Part shown: positions 21,855 to 34,084 of the stretch, one piece after another | Layout: every line of letters starts with the position of its first letter | Numbering within the stretch: the first letter of the stretch is position 1 | NCBI GenBank assembly: GCA_003833135.1 | Contig: QZLH01000038.1 | Coordinates: 100,508-164,507, forward strand | DNA from: Oehlia diaphana | Taxonomy: Eukaryota; Glomeromycota; Glomeromycetes; Glomerales; Glomeraceae | Length of the DNA: 64,000 nucleotides | Reading direction: 5' to 3' | Made by a program: the position numbers and the translations under genes | Notes under the pieces: model-generated | What the model saw: only the letters and a program-made list of their open reading frames with translations | What the model was told of the DNA's origin: nothing | Database searches by the model: none

Positions 21855-24258
21855 ACTACTAGTATATGTAATACATTTGAATTATGTATTATGTATTTTT
21901 TTTGTATATTATTCATTTGTTATTTATCTATTCTATCTATCAATATAATATATTTATTTATTTATTAAAAAAATGTAAAACTTCAAAAAAACCTATAAAT
22001 CTATTATGAAGAGTTCTACCGGTTAATATTTAAATAAATGAAGAACCAATTTCTTTATATACCTTCAAATCATTAGAAGTTCGAGTTATAATAAATACTG
22101 TATTCGTTTAGATCCGAATAAAGCGATACAAAATAAAAAAAAAATTGTTTCATATCTGAGATTAGATTATATTAAAAAACTTTACGTATTTTTATTGGAC
22201 AAAATTTTTTGTACTAAAATTCATTTATTAAACCACATATATATTTTTAAATAAAATTGACAAATTCAAAATAAAATTTAAATTTTTACACAGCTAGCCT
22301 ATCATCTGATCGTTTTAATTGGTTACTTGAATCAATATAGTGCTACTTACTACTTCGATTTAAATACTGTTAAACTTTTAAGATAAAGATATTTGTTTTA
22401 GATAAGAAATACACGAGATGATATTTATTCAATATGGCAATATATTAAATTCCTATTATTTACAGTATATAGAGTATATAGCTATTATATGAACTATCAA
22501 ATGTTATTAATAATATACGCGAAAATTACTACATATTCCTGTAGCGTGTTAAATTATAATTTTATATAATGATACACGAGTTTAAGGTGTTCAAATTATT
22601 ACCGACACAAGTCACAAGGATGGTACCTTATGGAAGTATGGATCGCACTTAAACTTACTGTACATATTCACAGACTACAATCTGATCGTGATCACAGCCT
22701 AAAGTCGAAAATACTTCTCATGTGGAAATAATCAATATGACGATATGAAATTTTTTGCGATAAAGTCAATAAATAGCTTTGCGTTAACAAATTTATTAAA
22801 TGTCAAAGATAAATATCTGATCAGATACCCTAAGAACTAGTGAGCGCATAAGCAGTCCTCTCGGGCCTATCTTTTCATATTTCGTTATAACAATTTGATT
22901 ATATATTGGAACTCCGTCCTGTGGAATTATGTCATTTGATAAGGGCAAAACGTATCGCGGAAGTAACAATTTCTGCAAACTAAACGTCTGAGAAGACTAT
23001 AATTGTAAGATTAGATTATAATTGTCTGTATTCTTTTTAAGCGAGGTTAGGCCATTCATAACCCAGCATGCTCTTTGGTTTTTAAGGTATCAAGTAAGCT
23101 ATATTTTACTCTGATCTTTTGTGGTTTTTTTAAATTGCTAAATTCTGATACCCCGTGATTTTTCTACATGTTCAAGGAGGAGATTTTCTACTAACACGAT
23201 ATCTAGGTATGATTTATATGCGATAAAATTTTTTTAAATCGTATGTATTTCCTGTTCTCCTATAGCACAATATTTTATCATCTGGTTTTCTATCTAATCA
23301 TATGATTAAATATCAAGGTCATGAATGAAAAAATTATAATTGAGAATTATCGATTTCTGATTATATGATAAACCGCACCGGTAATCAGTAAATTCTCTTG
23401 GACCAATTTTTCGGCCTCTTTTTTGAATGATACGAGACCGAATATTTTATTGATGAGTTGCTGTAAAGCAGAACGTGGGGGGCTCCGATTCCGCAAAAAA
23501 CAGACACTTCAGCTCTTCGTCGAAGAGTTTATAATTATCCTATTAATATATTATAACTTTACTATTATTCCGTGGTTAGGCATAATTGCAAGATCGCTGT
23601 TTCCTTATGATACTATGGCTACTATTTAATTGTAATTAACCATGTAAATTTAATTCAAAAAAGCAAAAATGTGATTATATGCTTATTAATTTAGCAAATT
23701 ATATTATTAAATCCGCTGGTTGCATTGAAAAATACATCGATTTATTTGCGATTTTATTGTTTATAAATCAAAGATATAGAAGTGACCAAATTAGGTGGGA
23801 ACACCTGTAGGAAGGCCATCATTTGCCAGAATGTTTTGTTGGTTGGTTGAGATGTTTGAATGTTTGGGTAGTTACATGTCCATTCCTACCATTCCTATTT
23901 TTTTGCATACTATTTCAATTTTTCTTTGCAATTGCAAATATATCCGTGGTTACCATTATACTTTGCCTCTTTCTCTTCCCTTTCTATCATTCTTCGCAAA
24001 TTCTCCAACTCCCCTCAGCATCTAACGCTCTTCTTAAATTCATTTAGTTTTCTTGAGTCCATACGTTCAAATATACAATATTTACAATTTTTCTACTATG
24101 CAAATTGTAATATACATAAGTATAATTCAATGCCACAATTGGATATTCCCGGTTATTTTATTACATGACAGAATTGCATTTCTAAATTTTCAGATAAATT
24201 TCTATTTTAGCTCCTTAATTGTTTTGCATAATACCTCATTTTTTCAAAAAGAATAAAT
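21855..24258. other. Long gene-poor stretch
   Basis: AT-rich sequence with several overlapping small ORFs (23423-24256 plus, 22796-22978 minus) that show no motif, no shared family and no splice continuity. I annotate no gene here. Confidence 0.4.
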
Positions 24259-24740
24259 TAGATTTATTAATTTCATCATCTTTTTTAATTTCCTCATCTT
24301 TGAAATTTTCATTAAAAGCTTTATTAATATCTACATTAAATTCTTCATAAAATTCTCTTCATTATTTTCTTTACTATTTTCCTCATCATTAATATTATGT
24401 TGCTTTATTACCTTTCTCTTTTTTTTTCTGCACGTTTCTTTTTTCTTTTGTCTTCTTTTTTCTCTTTTACTGGTCATTTTATAGATTTGAAAAATTTTAC
24501 TTGTTAAAAAAAAAGTACAACAGTTTTATAAATTAGAAGCAGCACCATCATCCTCCGTTTGTTTTCTATTTAATTTTTTAATATATCTCTATTCCTGTTT
24601 TAGAAAAAAAATACCTTAGGACATGAAAGTGCCAGGTGATCTACCATTTCATAAGTTTTTCCTTCCAATTACACGTTTTGCATATACATCCATAATGTCC
24701 ATTTTTTTTTCTCCACATATTTCAAAATAATCCCAGACTG
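24250..24740 (-). pseudogene. BED-type zinc-finger transposon relic and a lysine-rich ORF
   Basis: On the minus strand near 24620-24735 the frame reads SVWDYFEICGEKKNGHYGC then CKTCNWKEK. After a frame change it gives VDHLALSCP, together a BED finger (W-Y/F, CxxC, HxxxxxC). Downstream, a 48-codon basic ORF starts at 24477 (MTSKREKRRQKKK). Both look like debris of hAT-like transposase genes. Confidence 0.5.
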
Positions 24741-25389
24741 AGTTTTATTCTAAGAAACAAACTTTCTAATTTTATTAAAATGCTTCTAAGATTCAATTGT
24801 TTGAATTTCTTTTGCTTCAACTATACCATATACGTGATTGTTAAATATTGATAGTAGATATTGATAGTAGCAGATAAAAGCATAGGTTTAAAATTCCTTC
24901 AACTGATATATTGGTATATTTTCTCATTATTATTTGTTAATAAAATAATAGTCTATAATTTGTTATCACTTAGAAGGCTTAAAATCTCTTTTTGATCATC
25001 CAATTGTTCGTCCTTTTAATTTGGTAAAATGAATTCGTGCCTTTTATTCTATGTGCTTTTTCCTATATTTATAGTTTCAAAAAACGTTAAGAATTTTTTT
25101 TAAAAGATAATAAATTGTTATATATTGATATCAATTCTTTATTTTGTTGTATCATGAGATCCATTATAGAAATTTAATTTATGTACATACCATACAACGT
25201 ATATATTTCATACGTACTTATCATATCTAACTTAGATATGTATTTTTTTTTTCGGATTTGCAACAAAACTTCTATTGTGTGTCTTTTAATCATGCATTAT
25301 TAGTTTTTAATAAAATTGTATACGTATTTGAGAGTTCACATGAAACATTTCAATTTTTTTTTTTTTACATATAGAGCTTTCATATTATC

Positions 25390-25620
25390 CAATTCATAAT
25401 TATCTAATTTTTTTTAGTCAATTGTAGAACTTGCTTACGAAGGACATTTTCCCAATATTTAATTTTCTGTTATTATTATAAATATAATCCCAACTTCTTT
25501 TTTGTGACCCATCTCTTTTTTTTTTTTGAGTTGTATTTCAATTCATTATCCCATAAATGTTCAATCGGGTTTAAGTCAGGAGTTTAAGCAAGTTAGGAAA
25601 ACTTGTTTTTATAATATATC
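25390..25620 (-). pseudogene. Tc1/mariner-type transposase relic (DDE end)
   Basis: Minus-strand reading from 25580 gives PDLNPIEHLWDNELK, the highly characteristic last-acidic-residue motif of Tc1/mariner (DDE) transposases. Reading frames on both sides are broken by stops, and I cannot delimit ends or inverted repeats. Confidence 0.55.
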
Positions 25621-26951
25621 TCAAACTGATATTATATTTCGTAAAAATACTAATATAAGCTTTTCTTAATAAGCTTAATTTAGTTTCTTCTACTTGTTTA
25701 TAAGTATTATTTTGTATCTGAATCTTATTAAGGTGTATCACATACTTTTCTCTTATTATTATAGCTGAAAAAGTTATCCTGATAATTCTAGAAGATTTAA
25801 ATCTGATATCCTTTTTTAGTTCTTTCTTTAGAAACTGGCTATGAATATAATAATATTATATCTACTTTTTGGTACTTTGCATTTAACATCAAATCTCTTT
25901 TAGATTTAAAAAATTCTTCGCATGTAAACCAATCAAATTCTCGTGCTAAGATTGGGAAATAAAATCTTCCTGATAGGAAAATTCTGGCTGTTTTGGATCC
26001 AAGAGTTTATTTATTAATACCTTGAAATTAAGTATACTGAAATGAAAGTAGATGCTGTATAGGTGATTTTGGAGTAGAAAATTGTATCATTGTTTAAATT
26101 TTAAAATAATTATTAACTATTATAGTGAGAATGCTTGCTTTTGGAAAAAAGTGAATTTGCAAATTTGAAAGTATATCTCAATATTCACAGTTACAATTTG
26201 CATGTATATCTTATATTGATGCATTACTGGTATTTGATGAAGCTGTCCATACTTTTCCATTAATATTTTTAGTAATACTTAAATCATCTAGAGAATTTTA
26301 CTTTGTTAATCATAATTTAATAATGTATAAAATTTAATAACTCATATAATAGATATGGGTGTAACGTTTTTCAGTTAGTTAATTTATCAAAATGGAATAA
26401 TGTAATCCATTTATTAAGTCTATGAAAATAATTATTATGAAAATAAATAACAAATTTATAGAAAAATATATAAAAAGACAATAATTTATATTATTCACTT
26501 ATTTAATTTGCCATTAACCATAAACCAATTATAATACGAGAAAAAATAACCTTCGATCAAATCTAAGCTTTTTGGCACAAGAAATCAAGAACCGTTACCT
26601 GGATTTTGCGGCAAAGCATAGTATTTTTATTTAAAATAAGCCATATTTAAATCATTTTTGTATAATATGACAAAAATCTCCTATAAAGGAAAAAGTGAAA
26701 AACAAATCTTTTTAATATTCAACAGGCTGTGTAAATTGTGCTAAAAATATTTTTTATTATCTGAAATACCTATGCAAATAGTCAAAATAAAAAATAAAGT
26801 TACATAATAAATATATATATACATATACATATTTATTTGTGGTTGATTTTATCCAAAAAATGAAATGTAAAGCTTACAATACTCTTCTTAAAGCCACTTT
26901 AAGCCACAAAATAAAAAATAAAATAAAAAATGGAAGAAATATTGTCCTTGA
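25621..26951. other. AT-rich intergenic
   Basis: Possible further decayed transposase sequence on the minus strand up to about 26050, otherwise no supported gene. The right part is the 3' flank of the DUF7918 gene. Confidence 0.35.
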
Positions 26952-28535
26952 TTAATCAGACAAAATAATGACATCATAAACAGGCTTAGTCACTTTGAAC
27001 TTGCTACTATTAGAAAAATTATGGTTTGCCAAATTTTTATTTTTTCGTTTTTTAACCTTACGTAAATGTGGTTTTCTAACCAATTCTTCTTCACTAAGAC
27101 AAATCATCTGATCCTGCTGCCATGGTTTGGAGCTTTTAGCCTCTTCACTGAAAGAATCATTATCGCTCAATACAATTAATGGATTGTTTTCAATATATAA
27201 TGGAATATTGTTATCATCAGAGTCTTCAATAATAATTACATTGGAAAAGCTGTTCATTTGTTGTAATGTATTCATGCTTGAAATCTTCGATTCCAAATTT
27301 TTTTCTTCAGTATTTGCATTCTTTGTTAACTTGGCTTCAGTAAATTCATTATTGAATTGCGATACAACAGATTGTGAGGTGCCAACCTTGAAATTGTCGT
27401 CCAAAATATTATCACTTTGTACTGTTGTATTTAAAATGTAGAAATTATCTTTTGCTCTTTTCTTGGATGGACATTTTTCATCAAGATGAAAAGATCGCTT
27501 ATTTGATTTTTCTACAATCGAAAACATTTTATTTAATTTCCCTTCCTTAATTAAGTTGCTTTCATCCTTTTCAATTAGATCAGTTTGACAGTAGTAATTA
27601 GAAGAGATCATATTTGACTGTACTGATTCAATTAATTCAGTCCTTTCTTTAATAAAAATATCTTCAAAGTAATCATCACGAATAATATCATTCTTTGGAG
27701 TAGACAAATTAGAAAAATCGAATCCTCGATCTATGAGATAAGAAATATCTCTATAGTGTAAATGTAATTCGGCAATGGGTTTTTTAGAAATTCTTTTCAA
27801 GTTAACAATTCCAGTTTGTATATCATAATTTTGTTCATGAAATTCTTCATCAAATCCAATAAGTAAGCCTACATCTTTACTAGTCAATGTTTGTTTAATA
27901 TTAAAATTTGGAACTTTACAATGATGATCTACCCATTTAGCACGATAAAAATACACTGAAACGCATCCGAGACCACCAGAATTTTTTAAAGAAAATTTAT
28001 TATCATTAAGTTCTTTATTGCCAATATTGGTGGTGTTATTAGTGAGTTTAGAATCAGGAGATGAAGCTGACTGTGTTGTTGGGATAAATTTAAAATAATA
28101 TTTTTTGTTCCTATCTTTGTTCCAAAATCCATTTTCTTTACGAAATTTTTCATCAGTAAGTTGATAATATGTAAAATCCCAATTTCCATCAACTGAGAGG
28201 TAAGCTTTTATTGGTTGATCTTTTGTCGCGTCTTCAGCTGAAAAACGTACAGAAAAACGAGTTCCATGGTTTACATTAACCGCTGCGTGATGAATCGTTC
28301 CACTATATATGTAATTTCAAAATAAAGTATTAAATAATCTTATATTTTTTTATTAAAAAAGCAAAAAAAAAGAATAAATAGTAAGTTACCTTTCATATTT
28401 TAGTTGAGTTATTTCATCACGAACATAGCTTGAGGATTCATGATATTCATGATTATCATAATTCAAAAGTTCCCAACATTCTTCCAAAGGAAAGCCATCC
28501 ACAATAATTTGAAGACTATATTGTTTAAATTTCAT
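26952..28535 (-). CDS. DUF7918-family protein A with SUMO-interacting-like motifs
   Basis: Exons 28535-28390 and 28302-26952 (minus) give 1497 nt, 498 residues. The N-terminal part (YSLQIIVDGFPLEECWE; after the intron GTIHHAAVNV, FSVRFSAED, AYLSVDGNWDF, GGLGCVSVYFYRAKW, ELHLHYRD) follows the DUF7918 pattern found in many fungi, a beta-rich domain of unknown function. The phase-2 intron after YER is at the same place in the sister genes. The C-terminal half is low complexity, with a basic patch KVKKRKNK and three hydrophobic-acidic motifs: VIIIEDSDD (about 404), LIVLSDNDSF (about 424) and a terminal VIILSD. I infer a nuclear protein; no function is known. Family call by motif, good but not searched. 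Confidence 0.75.
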
Positions 28536-29351
28536 TTTGTTACCAAACAAGAAAAGTTATACGCGAAAAAAAAGAGGTTATCTAAATTTTACACAGCTTT
28601 ATATAAATCAATATATTTATGATACACGTCTACATGTCTTACTCTTCTCATTCCATATTTATCATATTTTACGAAATAATTCATTAAAGAACTTTAGTGA
28701 CGTATCGATTCTGAAATAGCTCATTATGATATGTGTTTTTTAGTTTGATCGATCAATCTCCAACCTAGGGCTAGTGTTTTGTTTGTATCATTGGAATGAA
28801 CGGAATGAACGGTAAATTACATAAGCGATATGGCACAGCAGGGCAAGTGGCGAGGCAAGCGGGTACATATATCATTCTATTTAAATTATTTATCAAAATA
28901 AGGCTTTGAGGTGGTGTTTATCATACTCAACCGTCATAAGCTTATGATTTTCTCATATGAGAAAAATTTAAGGGAGATATTTCTTTGTATATTTAAATAT
29001 TTTTTTCATTATCTTCGTTGTTAAATTTATTTGTACTCCTTGTTTAGAAATCAAAACAATACCGTTATCCGTCTGTATTATTAACGGACGGACGTTTGTG
29101 GCACAGGTAAAAATTAAACCAACGCGCTGTTTTAGTTTATACAAATTTAGAAAAACTATTGTCGTCATATGAGCCGGCGTAACGTGATCATTGTTATTTT
29201 TGTTTATATAAATTGGAATTTGATACAAAAAAATATTTTTTTTTCCAGGAAGTATTCTCTCTGAAAATTATTCTTTTTTTTATTTTCCTTTAGAAAAAAA
29301 TATACATTTTTACAAAATTTTAAAATTTTTTATTCTTAATTATTATAAATA
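28536..29351. other. Intergenic between divergent genes
   Basis: Holds the divergent upstream regions of the minus-strand DUF7918 gene A and the plus-strand gene at 29352. A short tandem gaacggaat pair lies near 28797. The minus ORF 28968-29228 has no recognisable motif. Confidence 0.45.
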
Positions 29352-30512
29352 ATGAATTATCCAAGCAATGCGATGATTAATAATCAAGAAAAAGATAGAA
29401 TTGATTTTAATAATAAATTTCATGGTATTCATAATGTTTATTATTTTAACTCTTTTATATATATATATATATATTTTAATCAAATTTATTAATATAAGTA
29501 TATTATGTATATTTTTTCTATAAAAATTTAGCACAAAAGTATTATACAATACCAAAAATAAATATTTTCAAGAAATCAGAAAATAACTTAAACTTTCAAA
29601 AAAAGTCATATACACCTCAAACATCATATACACCCCAAAAGAAGAAACTCAGTTCACAAGATAATTCATTATCACAGCAGTCCATTACTGGGAACAAGAG
29701 ATCCTGTGATCTTTATATCACCGACAGTAGTAGTAAATCTTCAAAAGAATTGAGATATCAAAATGATTTTAATAAAAAATCAAAAAACTCCGAAGAATCC
29801 GTTCGTGATGTACCAACACCGAATGTTGCTCCACTACCTTCAGACGATTCACGACCAGCGTCATTAAACTCACAACGAAATCTTAATTCGCAACGAAATT
29901 TTAACTCACAACGAAATCTTAATTCACAACGTAATCTTAATTCACAACGTTCGATTTCAAGTCTTCAAACCGATAGTAGTAATACTCAAATCGTTAGTAG
30001 TAATACTCAAACCGATAGTAGTAATACTAAGTTGAAGGGAAGAATCATGAATACTTCACAACATGAACGCCGATTAGAAAATCAATCTAAGGTTCAAGAA
30101 ACTTCTGACTCATCTCCAGATTCTCCAGAAAACACAAAAGATTGGTCTCGTTCTCAAACACGGGAACAGCAACTTGAAATAATGAAGGTAAGATAGACTT
30201 CAATCATGAAACTTCTTTAAAAAAAAAATGAATGTTAAATTTTTTTTTCAATTTCTATTTCATTAGTATTGGTTGGATAAATACCATAAAAAAAATAGGT
30301 TTGACCCAGTAATTTCAGATTTAACAAGTGGAAAGCCTTGGAATGAAATTGAGGGGAAATTATTATCTCGGTTTATGCCGGTTTTTAAAAGATATTTATT
30401 AGATAATGGTCTTAGTTCTCGTACATCAGAATTTTATTTCTTATTTTTTACAGCTTTACGAGATAAGCATAAAATTGCTAATAATATTTCTCCAGATGAA
30501 ATTCTTGATTAA
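29352..30512 (+). CDS. Repeat-rich protein of unknown function
   Basis: Exons 29352-29424, 29532-30187, 30267-30512 sum to 975 nt (324 residues). The middle is polar and disordered: two SYTPQ units, five LNSQRN units (about 29866-29951) and three SSNTQ units (about 29970-30030). The last exon encodes a compact, helix-rich domain (WLDKYHKKNRFDPV, GKPWNEIEGKLLSRFMPVF, LRDKHKI) that is probably the folded part. I do not recognise the family. The first exon start was chosen as the only ATG that reads into the spliced frame. Confidence 0.6.
29866..30030 (+). repeat. In-frame tandem repeats, 18-nt LNSQRN x5 and 24-nt SSNTQ.D x3
   Basis: Units aattcacaacgtaatctt-like repeat five times, then agtagtaatactcaaa-like three times, inside exon 2 of the gene at 29352. 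Confidence 0.9.
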
Positions 30513-30759
30513 TATAGAAAGTTATTGAAAATTATTAGATGATATTATAAGTACAGTAGTGTTAATGACAATAGTGTATATAGAAAAAGTACTAAAATTT
30601 ATATTAATGCACTAATTGAGAAAAAATGGAAAACAAAAAATTGAGTTAATGAGAGTATATTTCAAATATTAAAAACTTTGTATATAAACTCATTATACTA
30701 TACGATTAAATCAAACTTTTATGCAAGATTATATACATCCAAAGTCCCTACATATCCTA
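30513..30759. other. Short convergent intergenic stretch
   Basis: It separates the stop of the repeat-rich gene from the stop of DUF7918 gene B on the opposite strand. I see no gene in it. Confidence 0.6.
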
Positions 30760-32331
30760 TCATTCATCTTCGGTATCCTCCAAATCAATTATCATTTTTT
30801 CAATACAATAAGTTTTCTGTTTTAAAATTTGATCTTGTTCATCATCAAACTCTATATAATCAGAAGTATGATATTCGCGCCTTATATATTCTTTGTATTT
30901 CGGAATCTTCGTTGTCGCTGGGTTTTCAAGGTCCAAAATTTCTTGTCTTTCTTTTTTAACGATTTCCGTTCTCGATTCTTTCTCTATTACTTTTTCTTCC
31001 GGAACGTTAGCTATCGCTAGTCGTTTTCTTTTCCTCAATTTTCTTTGATGTTGTTTTCTCTTCCTCTTGGGTTGTTCCCTTACTTTAAAGCCGTTTTCCC
31101 TTAATCCTCCGGGTCTTTTATTCCTATTATTGTCCTCGTCATCATTTTTAGAAATTTCCCCATTACGCTTATTACATTTTTCATTTATTTCTTTTTCTTC
31201 ATCATCCTCCTTGTCTAGGATTTCTATGACATCCACAGACGTGGTGTCATTACTGTTTGAATTCATATTGTCATTCATTTTTTTAAAAGATTGTATTAAA
31301 TTATTTAGAGATTGGTTTAATTGGTGAATTCGACCACTAATCAATGAAATATCCATTTTATCAGTAGCAGATTGATTATTAGCACGCTCACTTTGTAATA
31401 TTTCATTTCCATTCACTGTTGGAATTGGTTTAAACGAATTATTATTTGGCGTACATTCAGTTAAAGAATTATCATAATCTCTTATTGGCATTCCAATAGA
31501 AATTAACCAAGATTCGGAACGATAATGAATATGTAAAACAGCAATTGGATCGTTGCTTTGTTTTATCATATCAACATTAGGAATAGCTGAAATATTCGCG
31601 TCAACCATTTCATTAAATTTTGTGGTAAAATTTATTTCAGACCTAAATCTTGGTTCAATGTTCCTTGATTGATTTAGAGCATAGTAAGGTATGCTCGTCA
31701 ATTTTTTTGGCACTCTTAATCCTTCATAAAAATATATGGAAACGGCTCCAATCCCTCCATATAATGGTTTCGTTCTTATGCATGAGTTGGGTGAGGATAT
31801 AGATGATTGAACTTCGGAAAACTCGAAAAAATATCTTTTATTTCTCGAAAAATTTCCAAAATAGTTTAGGATCTGAGGAGACGGTGAAGTTAATCCATGA
31901 TGTATATAATCGTTCGTTCCATCTACATATATAATTGCGATTATTGGATTATCTTCACTGGCTATCTTTGCTGAGTATTTAATTTCGAATTTTTTTCCTG
32001 ACTCTTTTACTACAGCATAAGTTGTGACTGGACTGTAAATATAAAAAAAAGATATTAAAATCAATTCTTTTTTTCTTTTTATATATATATGTATATATTA
32101 ATTAAATCTAACCTATATTTTCGCTCGTTTGCTTCTCCGTCAACAACATATGATTTCCCTGTTATGATCTTAAAGAAACAATTGAATCTTTTATTTTCCT
32201 TAAATATAAAAAAAAACTGGTTATAAACGCTGAGAATTGTTACTTACCCTCGTGTTCTTTGCCTGAAGACAATACTCTCTTAACTGCTTCCCATCTTCTA
32301 GTATCTCAATGGCGAATCCGCGAAAATACAT
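30760..32331 (-). CDS. DUF7918-family protein B
   Basis: Exons 32331-32248, 32168-32113, 32032-30760 (minus) give 1413 nt, 470 residues. It begins MYFRGFAIEILEDGKQLREY, the typical DUF7918 opening; after two introns come FEIKYSAKI, IIYVDGTNDY, GGIGAVSIYFYEG and VLHIHYRSESWL. The second intron is phase 2 at the same position as in genes A and C. The C-terminal half has a strong basic patch (PKRKRKQHQRKLRKRKR), two short hydrophobic-acidic motifs (VIEILDKEDDEE, then terminal IIDLEDTEDE) and a DNSN-type low-complexity stretch. The methionine at 32064 lies in the intron frame, so I reject it as start. Function unknown; likely nuclear. Confidence 0.8.
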
Positions 32332-32604
32332 TTTTTTTTTCTGTACGAAAGAAAAGTTAAAAATCACTAAAGTCACCAAGAACATTTATTGTATGGCACA
32401 GATGACGCGTCATAACTCTTAAGTCGCATATGACGTGAAATTCATCACATAGGCGTGCTAAATAATTGCCAATATCATTATTATTAATAAATCAAAATAA
32501 ATCACAAAATACTTTTGATAACTTTTTTTTATGAAAATTCAGAAAATTTAAATCTTTCTATTTTATTATTTAAAATTTTGTAGATTCAGATTCAAAATGA
32601 ACAA
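32332..32604. other. Intergenic
   Basis: 5' flank of DUF7918 gene B and 3' flank of the BTB gene. No gene seen. Confidence 0.5.
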
Positions 32605-33678
32605 TCAACAATAATCCCACTTTGCTATTTCCATATTTCTATTTATAACGTAAAATAATTCTTCAATCCCTTCAACATTATTACTCGCAAATAATCGTAG
32701 CATCCCTTCACTTTTTTGACTTTCTCCCAATTATTAGCAATATATTTCAATCCTATACTTTTTAAAGAACTATTATTTAAATTCCCATCCCAATAAAATA
32801 AATTCATACCAATTTTCTTCATTAATCAAATCTGATAATTCATCTATAATCAACTTACTCAAATTTTCTAACATCATCATGTCCGCTAGTTTAAAAGTTT
32901 GTTTAAGTATATCAAAACCATTTGTATCATATAATTTTCCTGAATAAATGTAATAAACAACGGCACGAAAAGCCATGTAGTTGGTTTCTTTAATCTGTAT
33001 AGTCTCCATACTTCCTTCTTTCCATTGACCTTGTAACATGTTTTTAAAATATATTGAATTGGCTGATAAAATAATACGATGAGCTTTAATTCTTGATCCA
33101 CAATCAAGTACGAATTCAATATCTGCAAACCTCTCATCTTCAAAATATTCTTCATATATTCTACTATAATTGCAATAGTCATAATCACTATCATCAAGTA
33201 ACGTCATTTGGACAAATAAGCTGACTGCTTTCGACTTGTCACCTTCCGGAAAGATAGAATTTAATGAAATGAATTCTGAGAACTCCAAGCATTCATTTTT
33301 AGTTAAATCGAAATCGGTTAACTTAGAAAAATTCTATGACATTTGATTAAAGTTTTAAATGATGATTCACAATGTTCACAATTCTCATATTTTCCAATAC
33401 CTAAACAGATTTCCTTTTTCCTTCTCGTAATATGGTTGGATTTTTCGAATTCTGTTTGAATCGCATTAATTTGTAAAGAGATAACTTCTTTTGTTCCGCT
33501 AACTCCATTTGGAAGCAAGGATAATTCCCATAAAGTAGGACGATTGCGATCCTGCTGATTATCTTGATCAAAAGATCTCTGTGGCAACAAAAATCTTTGA
33601 CTAATAATACTTTTACCTCGAGGAATTTGTTTGAAAATTTCCAACTTCCCATATAAACGTATTTGCGATTTCACTCAT
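32605..33678 (-). pseudogene. MATH-BTB protein gene with four frameshifts
   Basis: The minus-strand start at 33678 reads MSEIANTFIWEVGNF, the opening of a MATH domain; the MATH part continues in another frame (PRGKSIISQRFLLP, TLWELSLLPNG). The BTB domain follows (DERFADIEFVLDCGSRIKAH, ILSANSIYFKNML, FRAVVYYIYSGKL, ADMMMLENLSKL). A C-terminal helical stretch (KYIANNWEKV, GIEELFYVINR) extends to the stop at 32605-32607. Four single-base shifts separate these blocks, near 33634-33637, 33327-33331, 32785 and 32715, all in or beside A/T homopolymers, with no premature stop from substitution. MATH-BTB proteins are usually substrate adaptors of Cul3 ubiquitin ligases. Either a young pseudogene or a gene hurt by homopolymer sequencing errors. 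Confidence 0.75.
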
Positions 33679-34084
33679 TTTTATTTTATTTTATTTTATT
33701 TATTCATTGAAATGGTTTGGAAAGAAAGTTAAAAAAATTATGGAGAAGTTAATCTGACTATAAATAGTGACGCGCTAGGATTGTCGGAATTTAAATACTA
33801 CATATGATAATAGATCGCAATTAATCAGTCTTTTTTGGTCTTATAAACCGTGTTTTCATATTGCGGAGTATCATGCTCAGTTTCGGTACTAATTATTGTT
33901 CAAAACTGGAAAAGATATACCGTAGTTCCAATAAAAACTTGCAGTTTCACAAAATTTCGCTTATCATGCGAACTTTTTTCGCTCAACTCACGTTAAAAGG
34001 GATATTGTAATTATTTTATATACGTAATAGTCTTGCCCAAATAAGTTTACATTACATATTTAAATGGATTTTATTTGAAATTCA
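33679..34084. other. Intergenic
   Basis: Divergent upstream region between the MATH-BTB gene (minus) and the DUF7918 relic (plus). No gene seen. Confidence 0.45.

Noticed and set aside
22796..22978. 60-codon minus-strand ORF
   Set aside because: No motif or flanking exon; short enough to be chance.
23423..24256. Overlapping plus-strand small ORFs with hydrophobic stretches
   Set aside because: Composition follows T-rich DNA; no splice continuity, no motif, overlapping frames.
30829..31327. Plus-strand ORFs opposite DUF7918 gene B
   Set aside because: Antisense shadows of the Lys/Asp-rich tail.
32886..33197. Minus-strand ORF overlapping the BTB region
   Set aside because: Out-of-frame shadow of the BTB domain.
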